Of a stretch of 64,000 bases of DNA, positions 17,852-27,551 are shown piece after piece. The notes beneath the pieces were generated by a model, which ran no database searches, was not told the DNA's origin, and was given only the letters and a program-made list of their open reading frames with translations. Location of the stretch: NCBI GenBank assembly GCA_019638595.1, contig JAHBTJ010000021.1, positions 62,001 through 126,000 on the forward strand. Direction: 5' to 3'. The stretch comes from Chitinophagaceae bacterium. GTDB lineage: Bacteria > Bacteroidota > Bacteroidia > Chitinophagales > Chitinophagaceae. A program made the position numbers and the translations under genes. Each line of letters starts with the position of its first letter. The stretch's first letter is position 1.

Positions 17852-18481
17852 TTATTTTGCTGCACCGCTATCGGCTGCTGCTTCTCCCGATGGAGCTACA
17901 GCAGGTTTGCCTAATGTTTCTTTAATATAATGTACTACCATCCAGCGCTGCCTGCTGTTCAATTGCGAAGCATAGCTGCCCATTTTATTCTTTCCGTAAG
18001 TAATGGTATAGAATAACTGCCCGTCGCCCTGGTTGCCAATTACAGGATCGGTTAAATCTTTGGGCGCTGCGGGGTAAGGTCCGTCGCCGCCTTTCCACAA
18101 AGGTCCGTTACCATCCAGCTTGGGTCCATGGCAAATTCCGCAGTAAATCAGGTATAAACGTTCCGCTTCTTTTTTATCGGCTTCGTTCAGCGGAGGTAAG
18201 GGATTTTTTACAAATCTCGCTTTCCCAAAATTGGTAGTGTCGCCGGGTGCGTCCTCCGGTATGCGGAAAGGTAGCAGCTCGTCTCTGGAAACAGTGCCTG
18301 CTACCGGTGTACGGTTGGTTTGATTATCTTCAAAAAGAGGGTTCTCAGAATAGGTTTCATAAGCGCGGCTGTAAGCCATATCGGGCATATATATCTTGCC
18401 GGGCTTTTTATGATCGCCGCAACTTATTACAGCTACAACTACTGTAAAAGCGAGAAGCGATATGACTGATATTTTTTTCAT
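17852..18481 (-). CDS. actE: Alternative complex III monoheme cytochrome c subunit ActE
   Basis: The protein has 209 aa. Lipoprotein signal MKKISVISLLAFTVVVAVISC gives a lipid-anchored Cys at residue 21. One heme c motif, CGICH, is near residue 114, and a Met ligand candidate lies in KNKMGSYA near 165. The C-terminal about 15 residues are Ala/Gly-rich. ActE is the likely exit point for electrons from the complex to the oxidase. It is located between actD and actF as in other Bacteroidota. Confidence 0.93.
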   Translation of the reverse strand: MKKISVISLLAFTVVVAVISCGDHKKPGKIYMPDMAYSRAYETYSENPLFEDNQTNRTPVAGTVSRDELLPFRIPEDAPGDTTNFGKARFVKNPLPPLNEADKKEAERLYLIYCGICHGPKLDGNGPLWKGGDGPYPAAPKDLTDPVIGNQGDGQLFYTITYGKNKMGSYASQLNSRQRWMVVHYIKETLGKPAVAPSGEAAADSGAAK

Positions 18482-18531
18482 CCGTAGATTTTTTTATTTG
18501 CTCAGCTCCGGTTCCGGGAATTTGTGCTGAA

Positions 18532-19125
18532 TTAAGCTGTAACCGTTTCCGTTTTATTGTCAAACAATTTTTTCTCCATATCGTACCTGCCAAGCCACCA
18601 GCCTGCTTCAGCCAGCTGTACATTCACTTCCTGCGCGCCGGCAGCGGCTAAAAACGCTTCGGCTTCCTGTACATTGGTTTTGGAGGTGCACTCTATTACC
18701 ATTACAAAAAGATCGTCGGTAGCCCGTGGATGGAAATGGTGTTTCTTAACAAAAGGGGCCAGCTGGCACAGGTAACAAAAAGTAAGTACCATACCTACCG
18801 CAGAAAACAACACCGTTAATTCAAACATGATAGGTATCCACGCGGGTAAAGAAAAATGCGGTTTACCGCCATAGTTCTGTATCCAGTCTCTTGTTAATAC
18901 CCAACTAATGAACGACAATGCCGTGGTAAGCCCGGTAAGGCCATATATAAACCCTGCAGTATGCAGGCTGGTATCTCTCAGCCCCATCGCGGCATCCAGT
19001 CCGTGAATAGGAAAAGGAGTATACACATCATGGATCTTATACCCCGCCTTACGAACTTTCTTTACTGCCGGGAACAGTACTTCCTCATCATCAAAACTTC
19101 CAACTACAAATTTTTTTATTGTCAT
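18532..19125 (-). CDS. actD: Alternative complex III subunit ActD (DUF3341)
   Basis: The protein has 197 aa. Two membrane helices around residues 58-80 and 95-125 are flanked by soluble ends. The conserved pattern is KVRKAGYKIHDVYTPFPIHGLD followed by FIYGLTGLTTALSFISW. ActD is a membrane-anchored structural subunit without cofactors. It lies 80 bp after actC and 50 bp before actE. Confidence 0.92.
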   Translation of the reverse strand: MTIKKFVVGSFDDEEVLFPAVKKVRKAGYKIHDVYTPFPIHGLDAAMGLRDTSLHTAGFIYGLTGLTTALSFISWVLTRDWIQNYGGKPHFSLPAWIPIMFELTVLFSAVGMVLTFCYLCQLAPFVKKHHFHPRATDDLFVMVIECTSKTNVQEAEAFLAAAGAQEVNVQLAEAGWWLGRYDMEKKLFDNKTETVTA

Positions 19126-19205
19126 AACCCTAAACCCTGTGGGATTTTTAAGGTGAATAAATCAATTTCCGACCGAATACCCCTTTTGGTAATACGATCA
19201 ATTTA

Positions 19206-20654
19206 TTAATGATGATCGTTGTGGTGCGTTTTTGCATAAAACTCTTCCACGCTCATATTCTCAAGCTCAGTCATTTTAGCCTTATAGCTTTCTCCTGTTG
19301 TTTTCAATACGCTCTTGATTTCCGCGATAGCTATTACAGGGAAATATTTGGCGAACAGGAAGAAGCAGGTAAAGAACAAACCGAAAGTTCCCAGGTAAAA
19401 GCCGATCTCATATATTGTTGGACGGTAATACAACGACCAGGAAGATGGTACATAATCGCGATACAATGATGATACGATGATCACAAACCGTTCGAACCAC
19501 ATCCCTACATTTACCACCACGCTCATGAAAAATGTAAATCCTATATTTCTTCTCAGCTTTTTGAACCAGAACAATTGCGGTGAAATAACGTTACAGGTCA
19601 TCATCAGCCAGTAGCTCCAGCCATATGCGCCCGCAATACGGTATTTAAAGAAGATGTCGTATTCATACTGGTTAGCGCCGTACCAGGCAATGAACAGCTC
19701 GGTAAGATAGGCGCAACCCACTATTGAGCCCGTTAATACAATTACCTTGTTCATTGCTTCTATATGGCCCAGTGTAATATAATCCTGCAGGTTCATTACC
19801 TTACGTACTATCAGCATAAGCGTTTGCACCATTGCAAAGCCTGAAAACACGGCGCCCGCAACGAAGTAAGGTGGAAAGATGGTAGTATGCCAGCCGGGAA
19901 CCACCGAAGTGGCGAAGTCGAACGATACGATGGTATGTACCGAAAGCACCAGCGGTGTGCTCAAGCCTGCCAGTACCAGCGAAAGGCTTTCATGACGTTG
20001 CCAGTGTTTGGTAGAGCCGCTCCATCCAAAAGAAGCGATACCATATAACAGTTTCCTGAGCTTGGTTTTAGCACGGTCGCGAACAGTGGCCAGGTCGGGC
20101 AGTAACCCCGAATACCAGAACAACAACGATACGGTAAAGTATGTAGAGATCGCGAACACATCCCATAAAAGGGGTGAGTTAAAGTTGGGCCATAACGGAC
20201 CGCGGCTGTTAGGATAAGGCATTACAAAAAAGGCCATCCAAACCCTGCCCATGTGCCAGATAGGGAACTGACCCGCACAAATTACCGCGAAGATGGTCAT
20301 GGCTTCCGCCGCCCGGTTTACCCCTGTTCTCCATCCCTGGCGGAACAGCAAAAGGATGGCGGAAATGAGCGTACCCGCGTGACCGATACCTACCCACCAT
20401 ACGAAGTTGGTGATATCCCAACCCCAGCCGATGGTTTTACCGAGGTTCCACTGACCGGTACCATAGGTTACTTCCCTGTACAAAGAAAAAACCCCAAATA
20501 ACAATAGCGCCACAGAAATCCAAAATCCTATATACCATAAGCGGGTAGGCTTGGCCTCAATTGTATACACAATATCTTCCGTTACCTGGTGATAGGTCTT
20601 ATCGCCGTCTACCAATGGTTCCCTGACAAAAGATTCGTATTTAATCAAACTCAT
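19206..20654 (-). CDS. actC: Alternative complex III subunit ActC (NrfD/PsrC family)
   Basis: The protein has 482 aa and about ten helices. NrfD-like signature stretches include GWGWDITNFVWWVGIGHAGTL, RAAEAMTIFAVICAGQFPIWH and FDFATSVVPGWHTTIFPPYFV. ActC is the membrane subunit with the quinol site, next to the iron-sulfur protein ActB. The C-terminus is His-rich (THHNDHH). The gene order actB-actC-actD is standard. Confidence 0.95.
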   Translation of the reverse strand: MSLIKYESFVREPLVDGDKTYHQVTEDIVYTIEAKPTRLWYIGFWISVALLLFGVFSLYREVTYGTGQWNLGKTIGWGWDITNFVWWVGIGHAGTLISAILLLFRQGWRTGVNRAAEAMTIFAVICAGQFPIWHMGRVWMAFFVMPYPNSRGPLWPNFNSPLLWDVFAISTYFTVSLLFWYSGLLPDLATVRDRAKTKLRKLLYGIASFGWSGSTKHWQRHESLSLVLAGLSTPLVLSVHTIVSFDFATSVVPGWHTTIFPPYFVAGAVFSGFAMVQTLMLIVRKVMNLQDYITLGHIEAMNKVIVLTGSIVGCAYLTELFIAWYGANQYEYDIFFKYRIAGAYGWSYWLMMTCNVISPQLFWFKKLRRNIGFTFFMSVVVNVGMWFERFVIIVSSLYRDYVPSSWSLYYRPTIYEIGFYLGTFGLFFTCFFLFAKYFPVIAIAEIKSVLKTTGESYKAKMTELENMSVEEFYAKTHHNDHH

Positions 20655-20739
20655 TGACTGGGTTATTTACCTGCACCCGGTTATGCGGGGTGCATATTTG
20701 TTTAATTATTGCTGATCAAGTTACTATTATCATTCTTTC

Positions 20740-23700
20740 TTAACCATGAGATTGCTCATGCGCTTCTGCTTTCTTTTCTTCAGCACCATGCTCCTCTTTT
20801 ACACCTACAGGGCGATCAGTATTCCTGATCTTTGCCAGGTAGCTGATATTAGGCAGCACATGTATCATTTCCAGCGCATAATACATCCTGCGGTTCTGCT
20901 CTACATTTCTTAGTTTATATACACGGCTTTCTTTATCGTTTACATTACCGAATACGATGGCGCCTGTTGAACAGGCCTGCATACAGGCTGTTTTTACATC
21001 GCGGATAAGAGAAGGATCCTGCGATTTTTTAGCTTTCAGCTTCGCATCCTGCAAACGCTGTACGCAGAAAGAACATTTTTCAATTACACCGCGTGAGCGA
21101 ACGGTTACATCAGGATTCAGCACCATCCTCGTAAGATCATCGTTCATCTGCAATACCGCTTCATCCAGCTTACCAACACCGCTAAAGTGCTGGTTGTCGC
21201 CAAAGCTGTCCGCGCCGTTGTAATCTGCCCAGTTAAACCGGCGAACTTTAAAAGGACAGTTGTTAGCGCAATAACGTGTACCGATACAACGGTTATACGC
21301 CATCTGGTTTAACCCCTCCGTGCTGTGATTGGTAGCCGATACCGGGCATACGTTTTCGCAGGGCGCGTTGTCGCAATGCTGGCAAAGCATTGGCATGAAC
21401 ACCACGTTCAGGTTATCCCCTTCTGTATTATCCCTGTAAGACGCATAGTAGCGGTCAATGCGCAACCAGTGCATTTCGTGCGAACGTTTTACCTCGTTCT
21501 TGCCTACCACCGGCACATTGTTTTCGGCAGTACAGGCAATGGTACAGGCGCCGCAACCGGTGCAGGCGTTCAGGTCTATGCTCATTCCCCAGTGTGCGCC
21601 GGGCGATTCAAATACAGGATATAATGTTGCTTCATCCCTGAAGTTATTCGTTTTTTTCGCGAAGTCTTCAGCCAGTTCCTGGCGGTAATGAGGCAATACA
21701 TCCGGCTGTTTTTTGAAATCGGCAAGCGAAAATTCTCTTACCACTTCTTTACGGCCTTCGTACTGGTTGTGTGTTTGCGTGTATGCAATAGTATAGGTAT
21801 CACCGGTGTTTTTAGCGCCGGTTACATCTGTAACATAGTATTTACGGGCAGCACCTTTTCCATCTACCAGCGGATAAGCGTTGTATCCAACTCCTTTGCC
21901 GGCTCTTCCCACACCTTCTTCCCTGCCATAACCCAGGGCTACGGCAATTACTTTATCGTGCATACCGGGTATAGCCAGTATGGGTAATTTAACAGGCTTG
22001 CCGTTGATGGTAAATTCCACTACCGGCTTGGTATATTCTACTTCGTAATGATCGTCGAGCTTAATGCCCAGATCGGCAGCCATTTTATACGATATCATGG
22101 CATAGTTGTCCCAGGTAGCGCGGCTTACAGGATCGGGCATTTCCTGCAGCCAGGGGTTGTTAGCGGTGGCGCCGCTGCCTATAGATACCTTCTGGTACAG
22201 CACCAGCTCTATGTCTGCACCGGCCTTGACAGCCGATACTCTGGAAGCGGCATCTGCAACCGCAGCCCCGTTAAAAGCGCTGGAAGCGGTTGTTAATTCC
22301 TTAGGCTCAATAAAGCCATCCTGCAAAGCCTGGTCGAAGGCAGATTGCCCGCCCAGTTGGGTAACGTAATGATTTTTAAAGTAATCTTCGTAATCGGTAT
22401 CGCTGCCGCTCCATTTCAGTAATGAAGTTTGAAAATACCTGGTACGGAACAGGTGGTCAATGGTTGGCTGCTGTAAGCTTATCAATCCTGCGCGTCCTTC
22501 AGCATCGCCCCAGCTTTCGAGGTAATGCGGATGAGGGAGGATATATTTACAAAGCGCAGAGGTTTCATCTACCCTGTCGTTAAAAGATACAGCCAGCTTT
22601 GCTTTTTGTATACCTGTTTTAAAAGCTTCGGCATTGTGGTAGTTATAAGCCGGGTTGGCTTCGTATACCAGCAGGGTGCCTACCTTGCCGTCGTTCAGGT
22701 CTTTCACCAACTGGTCCATCTCGTTGTCTATCCCCTGGCGGGTTTGAAGAGGGTTCGCCCAGTTGATGGTAGCACCGTTAGCGCCTGTCAATTCGTTGAT
22801 GGCATTTACCAGTATTTGTATATCAGGATCATTGCTGCCGCACACCACCAAACCGGCACCTTTATTTTCATTCAGCAGCGCAGCAGTAATATCTATTCCT
22901 TTTTTCAGTTTATCATCGCTCAACGCCGGGGCGGAAACACTGCCTCCTAGTTTAGCCAGCAGGTTCAATACTATTGCGCCGGTTTCAGACGGGCGATGGA
23001 TAAACCTGTCGTCGGCATTGGAACCTGTAAGACTCAGCATCCCTTCAAACTGGATGTGCTTGCTCATTTGAGGATTTTCCTGGTTTATTGTACGCCCTTC
23101 CGCGTATTGAGAAGCATATTCTTCTGAATTCAGCCATGTTCCCAGGAAATCGGCTCCTATGCTCACGATCACTTTCGCCTTATTGAACTTATAGTCGGGA
23201 ATTACCCTTTTTCCATAAGTAGCTTCATTCGCCTGCAGCATGCCGCTGTAAGAAACAGCATCATACTGTACGTGGCGTCCACCGGGAAACTTAGCGAAGA
23301 AATCGGATATAATTTTTTTAGTGGTGGGCGAATTAATAGTAGAGGTAAGCAATACTACCGGGCCGTTCGCCAGTTCAGCCGCTATTTTTTTATCCAGCGG
23401 ATCCAGCACCAGCGGCAGTTCTTTCGGCGGCTCATTGCTGCTTACAACTTCTGCCGGCCATTGCAACCGGGCCGTATCGTATAAATCAAGTACCGAAGAC
23501 TGAACCCTGGCAGATGTACCTTCAATTTTACCGGTCATGAAAGAACCGTCATTACCATCTACTTTAATAGGCCTTCCGTCCCTCACTTTAGCTATTACAG
23601 GCACCACATCCCCTTCGGCCACATAGGTAGTAGCATAATACTGGGCTACACCGGGGGTAAGGTTCTCAGGTTTGTTAAGGTAGGGTATACTTTTCCTTAC

Positions 23701-23910
23701 AGGCATTTCGCAACCTGCGGCAACGGCTGCCGCGGCGGTGCTGAAACCAACATATTTCAGAAAATCCCTGCGGGGAGCTTTGGCATCCAGTAATCCTTTA
23801 CGGTCTTCCAACAGCGGAAGATCTTCCTGAAATTCATCCTTCACTAATTTCTGGTAACCTTCCGTATCGTTTAATTCACCTAAATTTTGCCAGTACTTTT
23901 TTTGCTCCAT
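20740..23910 (-). CDS. actB: Alternative complex III iron-sulfur subunit ActB (TAT-type, molybdopterin-oxidoreductase-like)
   Basis: The protein has 1056 aa. The twin-arginine motif RRDFLKYVGF lies unusually far in, near residue 48, and is followed by AAAAVAAGC, a lipidation-like Cys; this TAT-variant leader is typical for the family. The first about 700 residues resemble molybdopterin oxidoreductases but are not expected to hold molybdenum. The C-terminal part carries four ferredoxin-type Cys clusters: CTGCGACTIAC, CQHCDNAPCENVC, CIGTRYCANNC and CSFCVQRLQD with the later CMQAC. It passes electrons from quinol towards the heme subunits. The C-terminus is acidic and His-rich. Confidence 0.96.
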   Translation of the reverse strand: MEQKKYWQNLGELNDTEGYQKLVKDEFQEDLPLLEDRKGLLDAKAPRRDFLKYVGFSTAAAAVAAGCEMPVRKSIPYLNKPENLTPGVAQYYATTYVAEGDVVPVIAKVRDGRPIKVDGNDGSFMTGKIEGTSARVQSSVLDLYDTARLQWPAEVVSSNEPPKELPLVLDPLDKKIAAELANGPVVLLTSTINSPTTKKIISDFFAKFPGGRHVQYDAVSYSGMLQANEATYGKRVIPDYKFNKAKVIVSIGADFLGTWLNSEEYASQYAEGRTINQENPQMSKHIQFEGMLSLTGSNADDRFIHRPSETGAIVLNLLAKLGGSVSAPALSDDKLKKGIDITAALLNENKGAGLVVCGSNDPDIQILVNAINELTGANGATINWANPLQTRQGIDNEMDQLVKDLNDGKVGTLLVYEANPAYNYHNAEAFKTGIQKAKLAVSFNDRVDETSALCKYILPHPHYLESWGDAEGRAGLISLQQPTIDHLFRTRYFQTSLLKWSGSDTDYEDYFKNHYVTQLGGQSAFDQALQDGFIEPKELTTASSAFNGAAVADAASRVSAVKAGADIELVLYQKVSIGSGATANNPWLQEMPDPVSRATWDNYAMISYKMAADLGIKLDDHYEVEYTKPVVEFTINGKPVKLPILAIPGMHDKVIAVALGYGREEGVGRAGKGVGYNAYPLVDGKGAARKYYVTDVTGAKNTGDTYTIAYTQTHNQYEGRKEVVREFSLADFKKQPDVLPHYRQELAEDFAKKTNNFRDEATLYPVFESPGAHWGMSIDLNACTGCGACTIACTAENNVPVVGKNEVKRSHEMHWLRIDRYYASYRDNTEGDNLNVVFMPMLCQHCDNAPCENVCPVSATNHSTEGLNQMAYNRCIGTRYCANNCPFKVRRFNWADYNGADSFGDNQHFSGVGKLDEAVLQMNDDLTRMVLNPDVTVRSRGVIEKCSFCVQRLQDAKLKAKKSQDPSLIRDVKTACMQACSTGAIVFGNVNDKESRVYKLRNVEQNRRMYYALEMIHVLPNISYLAKIRNTDRPVGVKEEHGAEEKKAEAHEQSHG

Positions 23911-24035
23911 TTATTAAGTGATTTGAAAATTTGATCTGCCTTTCAGCAGGACGAGTGTGAGTAATTCAGAAAGCGTTTGACTTGCGGTTGCTGATATCAC
24001 GTCACCCTCAAACTACCACTATTATTGTTTAATTA

Positions 24036-25292
24036 TTAATAATGGCATTTCTGACATTCCAGTCCTCCAATCATTTCTACGGTTACGCTGTCTATCTTCT
24101 TGTTACGGATATCCTCATGGAACTTTTCGTAAATGCTGTAGAATTTATTATTGTTGAACTGAACTTTTGTTTCGCGATGACAGTTAACACACCAGCCCAT
24201 GCTTAAGTCGGAAAACTGCTTTACTTCATCCATTTCTGTAATGCTGCCGTGGCAGGTTTGGCACTGCTGTTGGCCTACTACCACGTGCTGGGAGTGATTG
24301 AAGTATACGTGGTCGGGCAGGTTATGGATGCGAACCCATTCAATGGGTTTTCCTTTGCCGGTGTATTGCTGTTTTCCTTCATCCCAACCGGCGTATTCAT
24401 ATAATTTTTTGATTTCCGCGGTTCCGTTCACTACAGAGCCATCCGCCCTGTACAGTTCCGGACCTTTGGTATACTCGTTGATAGCCATGTGGCAGTTCAT
24501 ACACACATTTACAGAAGGTATGGTGGCTTGTTTGCCTTCCTGCGCGCCGGTATGGCAATACAAACAACTGATCTGGTTAATGCCCGCGTGTACCTTGTGC
24601 GAGTAGTAAATTGGTTGCTCCGGTTCGTAGTTTTGCTGGCGGCCCAAACCAACCGCTCCCTGGATGGTAGCATACCCTCCAACAACAAATAAAGCTATGA
24701 TAGCCAGTGCTATATATAATTTATTGCGATAAAAAGGAACCGGCTCGGCAGCAGGAACACCCTCCTTATCATCCGACATTTTTTTGAGGTTGGCATTTAC
24801 CTGTAATAAAGTAAGCGCTATAACTGCCAGTATAAGGGTAAGAACGCCGAATAATAAAGTATTGTCGCTTTCAGGAGCTTTAGCAACGGGAGTATCAGGA
24901 TTAGTTGGACCGCCGCCACCGGGAGGGGGAGCATTTTTAATATAATCGGCTATCGCATCTATCTGGGCTTCAGTAAGATCAGCAAATGCGGTCATCACAA
25001 CACCATTGTACTCATTCTTCAACCCCTGGGTATAAGGATCATTCGCTATGAACCCGGCAGGGTTGTGAATCCACGCATACAATTTTTTCCTGTCGCCCCA
25101 GGGACCTCTTTCTTCCATTCCCCGCAATGCAGGACCTACCAGTTTCTTATCAAGACTGTGACAGGTAGCACATTTTTGGTTAAAGATTGCCTTTCCTTCC
25201 TGCGCGTTCACTGAAATACTCAAAAAAGAGAGAGCGAAGACAATTGCTAATCCGGAAAAAAAACTCTTAACAGTTGATCGGTGGTAGCTCAT
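24036..25292 (-). CDS. actA: Alternative complex III multiheme cytochrome c subunit ActA
   Basis: The start is placed at ATG 25292 (MSYHRSTVKSFF), which opens a signal peptide ending SVNAQ; the frame is open 20 codons further up but crosses a promoter box. It has 418 aa. Six heme c motifs are visible: CATCH in an N-terminal class-I-like domain (residues about 30-120), then a Pro/Gly-rich linker and a membrane helix (about 145-165), then CLYCH, CMNCH, CQTCH, CVNCH and CQKCH in the C-terminal pentaheme part. It is the first gene of the act-cta operon. Confidence 0.93.
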   Translation of the reverse strand: MSYHRSTVKSFFSGLAIVFALSFLSISVNAQEGKAIFNQKCATCHSLDKKLVGPALRGMEERGPWGDRKKLYAWIHNPAGFIANDPYTQGLKNEYNGVVMTAFADLTEAQIDAIADYIKNAPPPGGGGPTNPDTPVAKAPESDNTLLFGVLTLILAVIALTLLQVNANLKKMSDDKEGVPAAEPVPFYRNKLYIALAIIALFVVGGYATIQGAVGLGRQQNYEPEQPIYYSHKVHAGINQISCLYCHTGAQEGKQATIPSVNVCMNCHMAINEYTKGPELYRADGSVVNGTAEIKKLYEYAGWDEGKQQYTGKGKPIEWVRIHNLPDHVYFNHSQHVVVGQQQCQTCHGSITEMDEVKQFSDLSMGWCVNCHRETKVQFNNNKFYSIYEKFHEDIRNKKIDSVTVEMIGGLECQKCHY

Positions 25293-25335
25293 TATATCCA
25301 GGAGTTTGTGTGATGTGGTCGTATCCCGTTCGCTG

Positions 25336-25343
25336 CAAAAATA
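25336..25343 (-). promoter_or_regulatory. Candidate -7 box (TATTTTTG) of the act-cta operon
   Basis: This is an exact TAnnTTTG match on the minus strand, 44 bp upstream of the actA ATG. A TTTTG lies further upstream (about 25357-25361), closer than the usual 19-21 bp spacing for a -33 box. It is the only good candidate in the divergent gap shared with the purN fusion gene. Confidence 0.5.
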
Positions 25344-25528
25344 GGCCACCATGCTGACAAAATATTAACATTTCAGAAAAAAATTTTCCCGCATCCGGCC
25401 TGTATTTCAGCCGATTTCAAGAACACGGTAGAAATTTTTGTCATGTTTTTGTAAGCTTTTATACTCCTCATATTCTCATTATTTTACATTCAAAACTTTC
25501 AGGGTTTTTCAGCAACTTGCACCCCATT

Positions 25529-26530
25529 ATGCTCAAAAGGCTACAACAAAAATGGAATGTAAATGGCAAACAGTTCTTTTTAATATTATGCGTTTTTGCC
25601 ATAACAGGTACCGCAACTGCCTGGCTTACCAGGGTAATTACCGGCTGGATGGGTTTTACAACCGGAACCTTCTGGCTTTGGCAATGGCTGGTTCGCCTGG
25701 GTATGCTGGTAATCGGCTACCAGGTAATATTACTGACCGTAGCTTTTCTTTTTGGACAATTTGCCTTTTTCTGGGAATTTGAAAAAAGAATGCTGAGGTG
25801 GATGGGGATTGGCAGTCGGGGGTCAGCTATCAGCAATGAGCTATCAGCTATCGGCAATGAGCAAAGGGCGATGAGCGATGGGCGATCAGCCGTTAGCAGT
25901 CAGCTATCAGCGGCCGGCAGCGAAGCTTCAAATCTCAAATCTCAAATCTCAAATCTCCACCCTGTTCATCTTGCCGTTTTTGCATCGGGCACAGGATCTA
26001 ACGCGCAAAAGATCATTGACTATTTCCGCGATCATCCAACTATTAAAAGCACCCTTATTGTAAGCAACAAACCCGAAGCAGGCGTATTAGAGATAGCCAG
26101 GCGTGAAAAGATCGCGTCGCTCATTATAAACCGGGAAAATTTTTTTCGTGGCGACGGGTATGCCGGCGAATTAAAAGCGCTGGATATTCACTGGATCATA
26201 CTGGCGGGTTTTTTATGGAAAGTCCCCGAATCGCTTATACAGGCATTTCCGGGAAAGATCATCAATATCCACCCCGCCCTTTTGCCTAAATACGGGGGCA
26301 AAGGCATGTATGGTCATTTTGTGCACGAAGCGGTGATAGCCGCGGGCGAAAAAGAAAGCGGCATTACCATACATTATGTGGATGAACAATTTGATCACGG
26401 GCAGCATATATTCCAGGCCACCTGCCCTATAGCGCCAGGCGACAGCCCGGAACTGCTGGCTAAAAAAGTACAGGCGCTGGAACACACACACTACCCTCCT
26501 GTAATTGAAAAGCTGGTTACTAACAGGTAA
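25529..26530 (+). CDS. purN: DUF6787 membrane domain fused to phosphoribosylglycinamide formyltransferase (PurN)
   Basis: One frame of 333 aa starts at ATG 25529 (MLKRLQQKWNVNG); TTG 25517 is an alternative. Residues 1-93 form a two- to three-helix membrane protein of the DUF6787 type. Residues 145-333 are PurN: SGTGSN at 153-158, NIHPALLPKY with Asn246 and His248, and FDHG with Asp289, matching the catalytic Asn/His/Asp triad. The enzyme formylates GAR in purine synthesis. Residues 96-144 (Ser/Ala/Asn/Gln-rich) are the in-frame translation of an intergenic tag repeat. An internal ATG at 25871 preceded by AAAGGG could start PurN separately. Fusion, or two overlapping products, cannot be told apart by eye. 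Confidence 0.85.
   Translation: MLKRLQQKWNVNGKQFFLILCVFAITGTATAWLTRVITGWMGFTTGTFWLWQWLVRLGMLVIGYQVILLTVAFLFGQFAFFWEFEKRMLRWMGIGSRGSAISNELSAIGNEQRAMSDGRSAVSSQLSAAGSEASNLKSQISNLHPVHLAVFASGTGSNAQKIIDYFRDHPTIKSTLIVSNKPEAGVLEIARREKIASLIINRENFFRGDGYAGELKALDIHWIILAGFLWKVPESLIQAFPGKIINIHPALLPKYGGKGMYGHFVHEAVIAAGEKESGITIHYVDEQFDHGQHIFQATCPIAPGDSPELLAKKVQALEHTHYPPVIEKLVTNR
25811..25958 (+). repeat. Tag repeat B, read in frame inside purN
   Basis: It starts with GGCAGTCGGGGGTCAGC and runs through words such as AGCTATCAGC, GCTATCGGC, GCGATGAGC and GTTAGCAGTCAGC. It ends with four ATCTCAA-like units (about 25931-25957). The order is the same as in tag repeat A. It contains no in-frame stop and joins the DUF6787 and PurN parts. 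Confidence 0.8.
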
Positions 26531-26632
26531 TAAAAGTAGCTGTACCGCTCCCTCAGTTACAACCACCGTTTTCTCAATAGCATTTTCAGTGATAGTTGCA
26601 TTGAGTAATTATGCATTGTAAATATATAGTGT

Positions 26633-27502
26633 ATGAGGCATGGTTTACGGCTGATGTTGCTGATACTGTTTGCGGCAGCCTGCTCAAAAAACAATACAGG
26701 TAATAATAATGATGATGTTATACCCGTGCCGGTAAAAAAATGCCACCTCACATCTGTAGAAAACAATAATGGAATTGTAATAACCAGGGTGGAATACAAT
26801 CGCCCGGAGAATTTTGATGTAGTAAAACAACATGCTTACAACAGCAGCAGTATAGAAGAAGCATACTTTAAATATTACCGGAAAGAGCTGGCAGGCAACA
26901 AATATATATACGCAGAGTATCATGTATTTGACGGCGGCAACGACTACCTTAACGGATATACGAAGTATGCGATCAACCGGGCAAACAACCTGCTTATAGA
27001 CAGCTCGGAAACATTCGGCTGCTCAAACGATCAATGCAGGCTTACACAAAACCCCGATATCGAATCGTTCACAAAAATTTTATCTGAAGTATACATATAT
27101 AACCCCGGTCATAAGTTAAGCAAAAGCCAGGTATACAATGCAGCTCATCAGCCGGCCGGCTATAAAATGTATACCTATTCCGCAACAGGGTTATTGCTGA
27201 AAGAAGAAATTTTTGATGAAACCAACACCCTTTCACAATCGTTGGCATATACCTACACCGGCGCCGGCAAAGATTTTGCATTTAAAGGGGAGCCCAACCA
27301 GGTTGAAAAGCTTTTGTTCGGTTATGCGAGGTCCGTCCAGGAAAATCAACTGGACGGCTATATCCGTTCAACGGGAGAATATTCGATCCGGTGGATCATT
27401 CAGCGATACAACAGCGATGATTTGAAAGGATACCTGAAAAGCACCGCGATGGAAGCCAGCCCTGGTATAACAAATACTTTTTTTTATGAAGTATGTGAAT
27501 AG
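26633..27502 (+). CDS. Putative lipoprotein of unknown function
   Basis: The protein has 289 aa. Signal MRHGLRLMLLILFAAAC gives a lipid-anchor Cys at 17, then an Asn/Asp-rich linker (SKNNTGNNNDD). The rest looks like an extracellular beta-rich protein with repeated Tyr-containing strands (YAEYHVFDGGNDYLNGYTKYAI, YKMYTYSATGLLLKEEIFDE), similar in style to Bacteroidota lipoproteins made of short RHS/YD-like strands. No catalytic motif seen. It stands alone, 102 bp after purN on the plus strand and convergent with the pterin dehydratase gene. Confidence 0.75.
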   Translation: MRHGLRLMLLILFAAACSKNNTGNNNDDVIPVPVKKCHLTSVENNNGIVITRVEYNRPENFDVVKQHAYNSSSIEEAYFKYYRKELAGNKYIYAEYHVFDGGNDYLNGYTKYAINRANNLLIDSSETFGCSNDQCRLTQNPDIESFTKILSEVYIYNPGHKLSKSQVYNAAHQPAGYKMYTYSATGLLLKEEIFDETNTLSQSLAYTYTGAGKDFAFKGEPNQVEKLLFGYARSVQENQLDGYIRSTGEYSIRWIIQRYNSDDLKGYLKSTAMEASPGITNTFFYEVCE

Positions 27503-27551
27503 CAGGTGATTACATACCCCGTAGCAAATGACCGGTTCAATATATAACATG

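Noticed and set aside
20740-23910. Long open frames on the plus strand opposite actB and other respiratory genes
   Set aside because: They lack homology-like features and are the mirror of GC-biased codons of well-supported genes.
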